Below are positions 16,749 through 25,043 of a stretch of 40,740 nucleotides of DNA, piece after piece. The notes below the pieces were generated by a model. That model ran no database searches and had not been told where the DNA came from. It was given only the letters and a program-made list of their open reading frames with translations. A program made the position numbers and the translations under genes. Within the stretch, counting starts at the first letter, position 1. Each line of letters begins with the position of its first letter. Source of the DNA: an uncultured Merdimonas sp. (GTDB lineage Bacteria > Bacillota > Clostridia > Lachnospirales > Lachnospiraceae). Location of the stretch: contig CALWAV010000072.1 of assembly GCA_944375745.1 (NCBI GenBank), positions 1 to 40,740 of the forward strand, given 5' to 3'.

Positions 16749-17096
16749 TTGGTAATCAGGCGCGGAGACATTTACTATGCGGACCTTCGGCCGGTAGTCG
16801 GTTCAGAACAGGGCGGTGTCCGCCCGGTTCTTGTGATACAGAATGACACAGGAAACCGCCACAGTCCTACCGTGATTGTGGCGGCGATCACTTCCAAGAT
16901 GAATAAGGCAAAGCTGCCGACCCATGTGGAACTTTCCGCGAGACAATGCCAGATCGTGCGGGATTCCGTGATCCTTCTGGAGCAGCTGCGCACCATTGAC
17001 AAGCAGAGGCTGAAAGACAAGGTCTGCCACCTGGATGACAGTATTCTGGCGCGGGTAAATGAAGCGCTGCGGGTGAGCCTGGAGCTGGGTACATAA
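16749..17096 (+). CDS. mazF: PemK/MazF family endoribonuclease toxin, no adjacent antitoxin
   Basis: 115 residues, starting at TTG 16749 so that the protein begins [13 protein letters not shown] like Bacillus Ndo[17 protein letters not shown] contains the catalytic Arg25, and VAAITS ends with catalytic Thr48, both conserved with MazF-type mRNA interferases. The family cleaves RNA at short single-stranded motifs. In Bacillus the antitoxin ndoAI lies between alr and ndoA; here the 99-base gap is too short for one and contains no frame of that kind, so the antitoxin is either elsewhere or lost. Shine-Dalgarno is GGAGTG at a long distance, so translation may be weak. Confidence 0.9.
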   Translation: MVIRRGDIYYADLRPVVGSEQGGVRPVLVIQNDTGNRHSPTVIVAAITSKMNKAKLPTHVELSARQCQIVRDSVILLEQLRTIDKQRLKDKVCHLDDSILARVNEALRVSLELGT

Positions 17097-17102
17097 TGGG
17101 GC

Positions 17103-17131
17103 TTGCCTTTCAAAAAAATCAGTGCTAGAAT
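17103..17131 (+). promoter_or_regulatory. Probable sigma-A promoter for yebC
   Basis: TTGCCT (17103-17108), 17-base spacer, TAGAAT (17126-17131). It starts seven bases after the mazF stop and leaves an 85-base leader to the yebC ATG. Confidence 0.55.
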
Positions 17132-17216
17132 AGATGAGAAAGTCTGCGGCCAGGGTATGGCGGCAGAAATTTCCCGTGTGGGAAGAGAAAAGTACAGAAA
17201 GAATAGGAGTGTTTTT

Positions 17217-17945
17217 ATGTCAGGACATTCAAAGTTTGCGAACATAAAGCATAAAAAAGAGAAGAACGACGCTGCGAAGGGAAAGATTTTCACCATCATT
17301 GGCCGTGAGATCGCCGTAGCGGTAAAGGAAGGCGGAGCGGATCCCAATAATAACAGCAAGCTTCGTGATGTGATTGCCAAGGCAAAGGCGAACAACATGC
17401 CCAACGATACCATCGAGAGAGGAATCAAAAAAGCTGCCGGAAATGCCAATGCGGTCAATTATGAGCAGGTGACCTATGAGGGATACGGTCCGAACGGTAT
17501 CGCGATTATTGTAGAGGCTCTGACGGACAACAAGAACCGGACGGCAGCCAATGTGAGGAGCGCGTTTACAAAAGGAAACGGCTCCGTGGGAACCCAGGGC
17601 TGCGTATCCTATATGTTTGACAAGAAGGGACAGATCATTGTGGATAAGGAAGAATGTGAGATGGATCCGGATGATCTGATGATGCTGGCTCTGGATGCGG
17701 GAGCAGAGGATTTCGCGGAAGAAGAGGACAGCTTTGAGATTCTGACGGATCCGGACTCCTTCAGCCAGGTGCGCCAGACACTGGAGGAAAAGGGAATTCC
17801 CATGGCCCAGGCAGAGGTGACTATGATTCCCCAGACTTATGTGACGCTGACCGATGAAGACGCGGTCAAGAACCTTCAGAGAACCCTGGATCTGCTGGAC
17901 GAGGATGATGACGTTCAGAATGTGTATCACAACTGGGAAGAGTAA
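17217..17945 (+). CDS. yebC: YebC/PmpR family protein (TACO1-like)
   Basis: 242 residues from ATG 17217, selected because AGGAG lies seven bases upstream and [23 protein letters not shown] is the standard YebC start; the longer frame to 17103 overlaps the promoter. The rest is collinear with the family: [56 protein letters not shown] and [13 protein letters not shown]. Members were long annotated as transcriptional regulators; recent work places several as ribosome-associated factors that help translation of difficult motifs such as polyproline. It is followed after 18 bases by the CFI-box gene. Confidence 0.95.
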   Translation: MSGHSKFANIKHKKEKNDAAKGKIFTIIGREIAVAVKEGGADPNNNSKLRDVIAKAKANNMPNDTIERGIKKAAGNANAVNYEQVTYEGYGPNGIAIIVEALTDNKNRTAANVRSAFTKGNGSVGTQGCVSYMFDKKGQIIVDKEECEMDPDDLMMLALDAGAEDFAEEEDSFEILTDPDSFSQVRQTLEEKGIPMAQAEVTMIPQTYVTLTDEDAVKNLQRTLDLLDEDDDVQNVYHNWEE

Positions 17946-17963
17946 GAGAAGGAGAAAGACGGT

Positions 17964-18749
17964 ATGGAGATGGATATCGTAACGTATGGGGAGACTTACA
18001 ACCGCGCGATGCAGGGAATCGAGGACATGCTGCTGAGAGAGGAAAATCCCATGGCATCCTTCAAGAAGAATGTATATCCTGAGGCTTTTCAGGCTTACCT
18101 GCGCCGGCACATGGAGACGCTGAACGCCATTGAGGCCATTTACCAGCAGGAGGAACATCCGGAGGTCTGGGCGGAAAAGCTGGCAGATCATCTGATAGAG
18201 GCTGCGCAGGCCGCGCTTGAAGAAATTCCCAAAAAGGGAAAGCGCAGCGAGCAGCAGATCAACTATAATATGATTCTTGCGGTGTTTCTGTTTCCTGCTT
18301 TCCTGGAGACAAAGGGCGACAGCGCGGATCCGGTGACGGATCTGATTGTAAAGAAATGGAACAAAGCCTTCCGCACCTCTGTGGGAAAAGCAGATTACGC
18401 AAAGATTGAAAGCGGGTTTCATAAGAAATGGTGTTATATCACCACGGCGGTCTGTGAGAGCCAGGGAAAACCTGATGACTGCTATGAGCTGGAGCTGCTG
18501 CGTTCCTACCGGGACGGGTATCTTCTTTCCACAGAAGAAGGAAAAGAGCTTGTGGAAGAATATTATAATATAGCGCCGACCATTGTAAACCGTATCAGCC
18601 GCCAGGAGAATCCGAAAGAAATCTATGAGGAAATCTGGGATTCCTGGCTGTCTGAGTGCATCCATCTCATAGAAGAAGACGAAAAAGAAGCCTGCTGTGA
18701 AAAATATATGGATATGGTTTACGAGCTTAAAGAGAGGTATATGTCATGA
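17964..18749 (+). CDS. CFI-box-CTERM domain protein of unknown function
   Basis: 261 residues. The N-terminal 150 residues are helical and not recognised. From about residue 155 the sequence WCYITTAVCESQGKPDDC followed by ELELLRSYRDGYL matches the CFI-box (C-[FY]-I-x-T-A...LRxFRDxxL), a short Cys-containing motif often at protein C-termini, here internal with an acidic helical tail (IHLIEEDEKEACCEKY). Start ATG 17964 follows AGAAGGAGAAAGACGGT. The last codons ATGTCATGA overlap the metY start by four bases, implying translational coupling. Function is unknown; coupling to sulfur amino-acid synthesis is the only context clue. Confidence 0.75.
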   Translation: MEMDIVTYGETYNRAMQGIEDMLLREENPMASFKKNVYPEAFQAYLRRHMETLNAIEAIYQQEEHPEVWAEKLADHLIEAAQAALEEIPKKGKRSEQQINYNMILAVFLFPAFLETKGDSADPVTDLIVKKWNKAFRTSVGKADYAKIESGFHKKWCYITTAVCESQGKPDDCYELELLRSYRDGYLLSTEEGKELVEEYYNIAPTIVNRISRQENPKEIYEEIWDSWLSECIHLIEEDEKEACCEKYMDMVYELKERYMS

Positions 18750-20017
18750 GAGTAGATACAATCTGCGTGCAGGGCGGCTGGAAGCCGAAAAACGGTGAGT
18801 CCAGAGTCCTTCCCATTTATCAGAGCACTACATTTAAATACGACACATCGGAAGAAATGGGAAAGCTGTTTGATCTGGAGGCAGAGGGATATTTTTACAC
18901 ACGTCTTCAGAACCCCACCAATGACGCCGTGGCCGCAAAAATCGCGGAGCTGGAGGGCGGTGTGGCTGCCATTCTCACCTCTTCCGGACAGGCTGCGAAC
19001 TTTTATTCGGTTATGAATCTGTGTGAGGCAGGCGATCACATTGTCTGCTCCGCAAAGGTATATGGAGGAACCTTCAATCTGTATGCGGCTACCATTAAAA
19101 AGATGGGAGTGGACTGCACCTTTGTGGATCCGGACGCGCCCGAGGAGGAGATTGAAAAAGCGTTCCGGCCGAATACAAAAGCTGTGGTAGGTGAGACCAT
19201 CGCCAATCCGGCCCTTGTGATTCTGGATATTGAGAAATTTGCCCGGCTGGCTCATAAGCACGGCTGTCCGCTGATTGTGGACAATACCTTTGCTACTCCT
19301 GTGAACTGCCGGCCTTTCGAGTGGGGAGCCGACATTGTGACTCATTCCACCACGAAATACATGGACGGCCATGCCATGGCGGTGGGCGGCTGTATTGTGG
19401 ACAGCGGCAATTTTGACTGGGATGCCCATAAGGATAAGTTCCCGGGCCTGACTGCCCCGGATCCTACCTACCATGGAATCGTTTATACAGAGCGTTTTGG
19501 AAAGCTGGCTTATATCACAAAGGCCACATCCCAGCTGATGAGAGATTTGGGAAGTGTTCCGTCTCCCATGAACTCTTTCCTGCTGAATGTGGGCCTGGAG
19601 ACCCTTCCGCTTCGTGTGGAGAAGCACTGCAGCAATGCCAAGGCTGTGGCAGAGTTCCTGCATGCCCATGAGAAGGTGGAGTTTGTAAACTTTGCGGGAC
19701 TTGAGGATGATCCCTACCATGAGCTTGCGCAGAAATATATGCCGGGTGGCACCTGCGGCGTGATCTCCTTCGGCTTGAAGGGCGGAAGAGAGGCTGCGGT
19801 CCGTTTTATGGACAGCTTAAAGCTGGCAGCTATCGTGACTCATGTGGCGGACGCCCGCACCTGCGTCCTGCATCCGGCCAGCCACACCCACCGTCAGATG
19901 ACTGACGAGCAGCTTCTGGAGGCCGGCGTGACTCCGGGTATGATCCGTCTGTCCGTGGGAATCGAAAACCCTCAGGATATTATTGAGGATCTGGAGCAGG
20001 CGCTGGCACAGGCCTGA
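18746..20017 (+). CDS. metY: O-acetylhomoserine sulfhydrylase / aminocarboxypropyltransferase
   Basis: 423 residues, a PLP fold-type I enzyme of the Cys/Met metabolism family. PLP-binding Lys204 lies in HSTTKYMDGH; earlier motifs include YTRLQNPTNDA, GGVAAILTSSGQAAN and VDNTFATP. The long insert at SGNFDWDAHKDKFPGLTAPDPTYHG distinguishes MetY from MetB/MetC. It converts O-acetylhomoserine and sulfide to homocysteine. The start overlaps the upstream CFI-box gene by four bases. A stem with a U-rich tail lies 64 bases after the stop. Confidence 0.95.
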   Translation: MRVDTICVQGGWKPKNGESRVLPIYQSTTFKYDTSEEMGKLFDLEAEGYFYTRLQNPTNDAVAAKIAELEGGVAAILTSSGQAANFYSVMNLCEAGDHIVCSAKVYGGTFNLYAATIKKMGVDCTFVDPDAPEEEIEKAFRPNTKAVVGETIANPALVILDIEKFARLAHKHGCPLIVDNTFATPVNCRPFEWGADIVTHSTTKYMDGHAMAVGGCIVDSGNFDWDAHKDKFPGLTAPDPTYHGIVYTERFGKLAYITKATSQLMRDLGSVPSPMNSFLLNVGLETLPLRVEKHCSNAKAVAEFLHAHEKVEFVNFAGLEDDPYHELAQKYMPGGTCGVISFGLKGGREAAVRFMDSLKLAAIVTHVADARTCVLHPASHTHRQMTDEQLLEAGVTPGMIRLSVGIENPQDIIEDLEQALAQA

Positions 20018-20080
20018 ATCTGACAGCTGAAAGCGTTGGAGCGGCAGTTGAAAAGAGAAGTTTTAGGTACGGTATAGAAG

Positions 20081-20134
20081 CCCTGATCTTTTCACATACT
20101 AAGGAAAATTATGTGGAAAGGTCAGGGTATTTTT
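20081..20134 (+). terminator. Terminator-like hairpin abutting the tepA start codon
   Basis: A 17-base stem pairs 20081-20097 (CCCTGATCTTTTCACAT) with 20111-20127, with two G-U wobbles and no mismatch, loop of 13, then TATTTTT (20128-20134) directly followed by ATG. It has the form of an intrinsic terminator for the metY transcript. The tepA Shine-Dalgarno candidate lies in its 3' arm, so any read-through transcript would have the tepA start region in the stem. Confidence 0.65.
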
Positions 20135-20851
20135 ATGGAAAACAGAAGCACAGAAAACCGGCAGACAGACACTGAGCAGGTGGGCGGGGAAAGAGAGCAG
20201 AAAGAACAGGATCGTCAGGTGGAGGATTTCGGACAGCTGACGCTGGATGATGGAGAAATCCGGATTCATCTTCTGAATATTATTGGAGAGATTGAAGGGC
20301 ATGAATGCCTTCCTTCCAATTCCAAGACCACCAAGTATGAGCATGTGATTCCCCAGCTTGCAGCCCTGGAGGACAGCAAAAATATTCAGGGACTTCTGGT
20401 ACTCATCAATACGGTAGGCGGTGATGTGGAATCAGGACTTGCCATCGCGGAGATGATCGCCTCTTTGAGTAAGCCCACCGTATCCCTGGTGCTGGGAGGC
20501 AGCCATTCCATCGGCGTGCCGCTGGCAGTGTCCACGGATTATTCTCTGATTGTGCCTACGGGAACCATGATGATTCATCCGGTGCGGATGAACGGGCTGA
20601 TCATAGGGGTCGCTCAGACCTTCGAGTATTTTCAGAAGATTCAGGACCGGATCTCCGGATTTATCACCTCCCACAGCAGGATTTCGGAAGAACGGCTCAT
20701 GGAGCTCATGCTGGAGACAGGCGAGCTGACCAAGGATGTGGGCTCTGTACTGGTGGGAAAGCAGGCCGTGGATGAGGGGCTGATCGATGGAATAGGCGGT
20801 ATCAGCGATGCTTTTGAAAAGCTCCGCGGGCTGATACGGCAGAAGGGCTGA
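20135..20851 (+). CDS. tepA: ClpP-fold protease, TepA/YmfB family
   Basis: 238 residues from ATG 20135; an upstream in-frame ATG at 20111 has an AAGGA sequence before it but lies in the terminator stem, so 20135 is preferred with moderate confidence. After a charged 30-residue N-terminus comes a ClpP/crotonase fold: [35 protein letters not shown], the nucleophile region [12 protein letters not shown] and TMMIHPVRM supplying the His. TepA of Bacillus is a ClpP-like serine peptidase linked to protein translocation and spore peptide turnover. Placement directly before ftsK/spoIIIE repeats the Bacillus ymfB-spoIIIE gene order, supporting the assignment. Confidence 0.9.
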   Translation: MENRSTENRQTDTEQVGGEREQKEQDRQVEDFGQLTLDDGEIRIHLLNIIGEIEGHECLPSNSKTTKYEHVIPQLAALEDSKNIQGLLVLINTVGGDVESGLAIAEMIASLSKPTVSLVLGGSHSIGVPLAVSTDYSLIVPTGTMMIHPVRMNGLIIGVAQTFEYFQKIQDRISGFITSHSRISEERLMELMLETGELTKDVGSVLVGKQAVDEGLIDGIGGISDAFEKLRGLIRQKG

Positions 20852-20875
20852 CGGACTGCCTGAGAGGGAGTCTCC

Positions 20876-20904
20876 TTGTAAAACGGGAGTAAAAATGTTA
20901 TAAT
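20876..20904 (+). promoter_or_regulatory. Sigma-A promoter for ftsK/spoIIIE
   Basis: TTGTAA (20876-20881), 17-base spacer, perfect TATAAT (20899-20904), ending 43 bases before the preferred start at 20948. Confidence 0.7.
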
Positions 20905-20947
20905 ATCTCCGGTTATGTGATTTGTGAAGCGGAGAGGAGAAAGAAAG

Positions 20948-23587
20948 ATGGCATCTGGTACATCCGGCGGAAAACGCCGGACAACGGCACGAAAGAAGAC
21001 AGCAGCCTCTGGAAGAACAACAGTAAAACGGAAGGAAGAGAACGCGTTTATCCGGGATGAGATTAAGGTTCTCCTTCTTTTCGCGGTATCCGTCCTGCTT
21101 TTTCTGAGCACCTTTGGAATCGGAGGGGCGGCAGGAGATGTGGTGAGCGGTGTAATGTTTGGATTGTTTGGCATTTTCGCCTATGTATTGCCCATAGGCT
21201 TGTTTTTTGTAGCTGTATTTTCGATTTCAAACAGGAACAATACCATTGCGGCAGTAAAGGGGGGAGCCATGATTGCGGCGGGCTTTCTTTTCTGCGCCCT
21301 GTTTCAGCTGATTGGCGGAGAGAAAGAGGGAGCCGGCACAGCGGCGGCCTTCTATGCTTTTTCGAGGGAACAAAAGGCAGGCGGCGGATTTTTCGGAGGC
21401 ATGATCTGCAAAGCGCTGCAGGGAGCTTTCGGCACAGCAGGAGCATGGATTATTATTCTTGTGCTTTTAATCATCTGCGCGGTCATTATTACGGAGCGCT
21501 CCTTTATCGGAGGCGTGAAGTCGGGAAGCAGGAAAGTGTATGATACAGCCAAAAAGGATGCGAGACGCCACCGGATCCAGGCGGAAGAGCGGAGAATCGC
21601 CAGACAGAAGGCGATGAAAGAGCGGCAGGAACAGGAAGAACAGGACCGGCAGGAGCGGGAACGGATCCAGGCAGAACAGAAAAGGGCCCGTATGGAGCAC
21701 AGGGTTTCGGGAGTGGCTTTGGAAGAAACCACCATGAAAAAGGATGCTTATACGGATGAAATGCGTGAAATCACCATTGAAGAGAGCCAGGGGCCTGAGC
21801 TGAAGGATCTGGATGAAATGTTTAAGATCCCCATTCACAGAGCCCGGTACAGTCAGGAGGAAGAACAGGAGCCGGAAGAGGCTCCGGAAGAAATGCCGGC
21901 GGCGGAACTGGAAGAAAATTCAGCGGAGGAGCCTGGAATGGAACAGCAGGCGTTCCAGGCTGAGCCGGCCCGGTCGGGCTCTGTACAGATGCCGGGGACC
22001 GGGGCAGCCGTATCAGAGAAACGGGAGGCGCCGGCAGCCGGACAGACAGAGAACAGAGCGCCGGAGAGCAGACAGGCGGAAGGCCGGACGGCTCAGCCTG
22101 CGGCGAGAAAGCGTGCTTACATATATCCGCCTTTGAGGCTTTTGAACCAGGTGAAGCATACGGAAAACAAAAACGCAGACAGAATGCTTCATGAGACGGC
22201 CCTGCATCTGCAGCAGGTATTCCGGGACTTCGGCGTGGGCGTGACCGTGACCGATGTAAGCCAGGGCCCGGCGGTGACCAGGTACGAGATTCAGCCGGAC
22301 CAGGGCGTGAAGGTCAGCCGGATCGTATCCCTGGCTGATGACATCAAGCTGAATCTGGCAGTGCCGGATATCCGGATTGAAGCGCCGATTCCGGGAAAGG
22401 CGGCGGTGGGAATCGAGGTTCCCAATGCGGAAAACGCCATTGTCTCCCTCCGGGAAATTGTGGCTTCCCAGGAATTCAGAAATCATAAGTCAAAGCTGGC
22501 TTTTGCGGTAGGAAAAGATATCGCAGGCAAGATCGTTGTGACTGATATTGCGAAAATGCCCCATCTTTTGATTGCGGGAGCGACCGGATCCGGAAAATCA
22601 GTCTGCATCAACACATTGATTATGAGCATTCTTTACAAGGCCTCACCGGATGAAGTAAGGCTGATCATGATTGATCCCAAGGTGGTGGAACTGAGTGTAT
22701 ACAATGGAATTCCTCATCTTCTGATCCCGGTGGTATCTGATCCGAAGAAGGCGGCAGGGGCCCTGAACTGGGCAGTGGCGGAGATGACCCACCGCTATAA
22801 GCTGTTTGCCGATTATAACGTGCGGAATCTGGCGGGATACAATGAAAAAATCGCAGGAACGTCCCGGGAAGGAGAAGGCTCCCAGCCAGAAAAGCTGCCG
22901 CAGATTGTGATTGTGGTGGATGAGCTGGCGGATTTGATGATGGTGGCGCCGGGCGAGGTGGAGGATGCCATCTGCCGTCTGGCTCAGCTGGCCAGAGCGG
23001 CAGGCATCCATCTGGTGATTGCCACCCAGCGGCCGTCTGTCAATGTTATTACGGGCCTTATCAAGGCAAATATGCCTTCGAGAATTGCCTTTGCAGTGTC
23101 TTCTGGTGTGGATTCCCGGACGATTCTGGATATGAACGGAGCGGAAAAGCTTCTGGGAAAGGGAGATATGCTCTTTTATCCTTACGGTTATCCAAAGCCT
23201 GTCCGCGTGCAGGGGGCTTTTGTTTCAGATGAAGAAGTGGGGGCCGTAGTGGATTTCCTGAAGAAGAATAACAGCGGCGTGGATTACAGCGCAGAGGTGG
23301 AGGAACATATCAGCACGATTCAATCTGAGCTTCCGGAGAGCCAGGCGAAGGGCGAAGGGCCGGAACGGGACGCGCTGTTTGCGGAAGCGGGCAAGTTTAT
23401 TATTGAGAAAGACAAGGCCTCCATCGGAATGCTCCAGCGGTGGTTTAAGGTAGGCTTTAACCGGGCGGCCCGGATTATGGATCAGCTGGCAGAGGCTGGC
23501 GTGGTCGGGGAAGAGGCCGGAACAAAGCCTCGTGAGATTCTGATGACAATGGAAGAATTTGAACACTATCTGGAAGAACACGTATAA
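20948..23587 (+). CDS. ftsK: DNA translocase FtsK/SpoIIIE
   Basis: 879 residues from ATG 20948 (GGAGAGGAGAAAGAAAG upstream); an in-frame ATG at 20924 is possible. After a basic N-terminus come about four membrane helices (residues 35-190), then a charged Glu/Arg-rich linker to about 390, then the motor: Walker [10 protein letters not shown] near residue 543, Walker [14 protein letters not shown] near 655, [18 protein letters not shown], and the gamma winged-helix domain at the end ([29 protein letters not shown]). It pumps chromosomes through the division or sporulation septum. The gene order tepA-ftsK is that of Bacillus spoIIIE, but FtsK and SpoIIIE roles cannot be separated from sequence. 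Confidence 0.95.
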   Translation: MASGTSGGKRRTTARKKTAASGRTTVKRKEENAFIRDEIKVLLLFAVSVLLFLSTFGIGGAAGDVVSGVMFGLFGIFAYVLPIGLFFVAVFSISNRNNTIAAVKGGAMIAAGFLFCALFQLIGGEKEGAGTAAAFYAFSREQKAGGGFFGGMICKALQGAFGTAGAWIIILVLLIICAVIITERSFIGGVKSGSRKVYDTAKKDARRHRIQAEERRIARQKAMKERQEQEEQDRQERERIQAEQKRARMEHRVSGVALEETTMKKDAYTDEMREITIEESQGPELKDLDEMFKIPIHRARYSQEEEQEPEEAPEEMPAAELEENSAEEPGMEQQAFQAEPARSGSVQMPGTGAAVSEKREAPAAGQTENRAPESRQAEGRTAQPAARKRAYIYPPLRLLNQVKHTENKNADRMLHETALHLQQVFRDFGVGVTVTDVSQGPAVTRYEIQPDQGVKVSRIVSLADDIKLNLAVPDIRIEAPIPGKAAVGIEVPNAENAIVSLREIVASQEFRNHKSKLAFAVGKDIAGKIVVTDIAKMPHLLIAGATGSGKSVCINTLIMSILYKASPDEVRLIMIDPKVVELSVYNGIPHLLIPVVSDPKKAAGALNWAVAEMTHRYKLFADYNVRNLAGYNEKIAGTSREGEGSQPEKLPQIVIVVDELADLMMVAPGEVEDAICRLAQLARAAGIHLVIATQRPSVNVITGLIKANMPSRIAFAVSSGVDSRTILDMNGAEKLLGKGDMLFYPYGYPKPVRVQGAFVSDEEVGAVVDFLKKNNSGVDYSAEVEEHISTIQSELPESQAKGEGPERDALFAEAGKFIIEKDKASIGMLQRWFKVGFNRAARIMDQLAEAGVVGEEAGTKPREILMTMEEFEHYLEEHV

Positions 23588-23617
23588 CTTCGGAGACATG
23601 CAGAAAAGAGGATCCGT

Positions 23618-24562
23618 ATGAAATGTCCAAACTGCGGGAAAGAATTGAAAACCGGACAGCTGTACTGCGAAAACTGCGGTTATGAAATTCAGATCGTGCC
23701 AGACTATGATCCCTTGGATGAACTTCTGATCGGTCAGGACGAGCCGGCGGAAAAGCTGGTTTCGGAGCAGGAGCCGGCTCTGAAAGAGGAGAAAAGGAAC
23801 AGGCCCCGGGATAAGGAAGAGAATCCGCGCGGAACAGAGAAGAAGCATATGGGTTTACGGAAAAAATGGCTTCTATGTTCGGGCGGTCTGCTTCTGTGCG
23901 CTGCTGTTTTTGGGTTTTCCTATTTTTTCACTACCAGGGATAACAATTATTCCTATCAGCTGAGGCGGGGCAGGGCGCTGACAGAGGATGGAAAATATGA
24001 AGAGGCCATTCCTTATCTGGAGCATGCTCAGGCTCTGCAGGAGGGGATGGAAGGAGCCGGCACAGAACCGCTGGAATATCTTGCTTATGCGTATGCCTAT
24101 ACCGGAGAGAATGAACTGGCTGCAGCGGCCATGGAATCGGCCATAGAAATGGAAGAGGCCGCCCGGGGGGATAATTACAATCTTTCGGAACTGTATCGGA
24201 AATATATGGAGGTACTGAATCTGACCGGGCAGACGGAGCAAATCAGCCGGGTGATTGAAGAATGCTCCTATCCGGATATCCGGGAAGCGCTTCTTCCCTA
24301 CCGGATAGAAAAGCCGGCCTGCAGCGTTCAGGAAGGCACCTACAGCTATTATCTGAGGCTGGAGCTGAGCGCCGAGTATGGAACCATCTATTATACGCTT
24401 GACGGTTCCATGCCCACGGCTGAAAGCACACCTTACGAGAAGCCGATAGAGCTTCGGGAGGAAGGAGAGACACTTTTGAGCGCAGTGGCGGTGAACGAAA
24501 TGGGTATGGTCAGCGATCCGCTTGTGCTGGTATATAAACTGGAGTTTCAGGAAGACAGCTGA
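23618..24562 (+). CDS. Zinc-ribbon membrane protein with TPR-like and chitobiase C-terminal-like domains
   Basis: 314 residues. Cys3-x2-Cys6 and Cys17-x2-Cys20 (MKCPNCGKEL, YCENCGYEI) form a cytoplasmic zinc ribbon. An acidic/basic linker leads to one membrane helix at 84-104 (WLLCSGGLLLCAAVFGF). Outside, residues 112-230 form TPR-like helices (GRALTEDGKYEEAIPYLEHA; LAYAYAYTGENELAAAA), and residues 240-310 form a beta-sandwich (TIYYTLDGSMPTAESTPYE) matching the chitobiase/beta-hexosaminidase C-terminal-type domain. The combination suggests a surface-tethered scaffold. Function unknown. It lies 30 bases after ftsK with its own GAGGATCC Shine-Dalgarno. Confidence 0.8.
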   Translation: MKCPNCGKELKTGQLYCENCGYEIQIVPDYDPLDELLIGQDEPAEKLVSEQEPALKEEKRNRPRDKEENPRGTEKKHMGLRKKWLLCSGGLLLCAAVFGFSYFFTTRDNNYSYQLRRGRALTEDGKYEEAIPYLEHAQALQEGMEGAGTEPLEYLAYAYAYTGENELAAAAMESAIEMEEAARGDNYNLSELYRKYMEVLNLTGQTEQISRVIEECSYPDIREALLPYRIEKPACSVQEGTYSYYLRLELSAEYGTIYYTLDGSMPTAESTPYEKPIELREEGETLLSAVAVNEMGMVSDPLVLVYKLEFQEDS

Positions 24563-24595
24563 AACTGCTGAAAAAAATGCAGGAGGGTAAGAACT

Positions 24596-24901
24596 ATGGT
24601 AAAGCATCTTGTTATGTGGAATTTTAAAGAGGATTTTCCGGAAGAGAAGAAGGAAGAGATGGCAAAAGAGGCAGATGCCAGACTGAAGGCCCTGGTCGGG
24701 CAGATTAAAGGTCTGACCTATGCGGAGATGAAGCTGAACCGGCTTCCGGGAAGCAGCAGGGATCTTCTGCTGGTTTCTGAGCTGGAGACGGCGGAGGATC
24801 TGGCGGCCTATCAGGTGCATCCGCTTCATGTGGCAGTGGCGGAGGAAATCATCAAGCCGGCGACCTGTGACAGAGCCTGCTTCGATTATGAGGAAGATTA
24901 A
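24596..24901 (+). CDS. Dabb (stress-responsive dimeric alpha/beta barrel) protein
   Basis: 101 residues. MVKHLVMWNFKED at the N-terminus, an internal KALVGQIKGLTYAEM and YQVHPLHVAVAEEIIKP near the end are the typical Dabb pattern: a ferredoxin-like fold that dimerises into a barrel. The conserved His-x-His-x of HPLHV is present. Members range from plant stress proteins to polyketide cyclases, and most bacterial ones have unknown substrates. GCAGGAGGGTAAGAACT is an excellent ribosome-binding site. Probably co-transcribed with the zinc-ribbon gene 33 bases upstream. Confidence 0.9.
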   Translation: MVKHLVMWNFKEDFPEEKKEEMAKEADARLKALVGQIKGLTYAEMKLNRLPGSSRDLLLVSELETAEDLAAYQVHPLHVAVAEEIIKPATCDRACFDYEED

Positions 24902-24931
24902 TTATTTTTTCCAAATCCCTCGAGTAACCAG

Positions 24932-24960
24932 TTGAAATCTGGCCCGGATTGGATTATTAT
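24932..24960 (+). promoter_or_regulatory. Sigma-A promoter for nfnAB
   Basis: TTGAAA (24932-24937), 17-base spacer, TATTAT (24955-24960). The leader to the nfnA ATG is about 75 bases and contains two hairpins. Confidence 0.6.
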
Positions 24961-24972
24961 ATTAAAGATGAG

Positions 24973-25016
24973 CAGTCGCTGGTTCAGGCGGCTGCGCTGC
25001 GGGGAAGGAGCCCCGC
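24973..25016 (+). promoter_or_regulatory. Two consecutive hairpins in the nfnA leader
   Basis: CAGTCGC (24973-24979) pairs with GCGGCTG (24988-24994) with one G-U, and GCGGGG (24999-25004) pairs with CCCCGC (25011-25016). The second loop is AAGGAG, a Shine-Dalgarno-like sequence with no start codon at suitable distance. No U-tract follows, so this is not an obvious terminator. Role unknown; mRNA stabilisation is possible. Confidence 0.35.
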
Positions 25017-25043
25017 TTGAGACTATACTCCAGGAGGAAGCTT

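Noticed and set aside
17229..18665. A 478-codon minus-strand frame across yebC and the CFI-box gene
   Set aside because: It spans two well supported plus-strand genes and an intergenic Shine-Dalgarno; the product has no recognisable motif.
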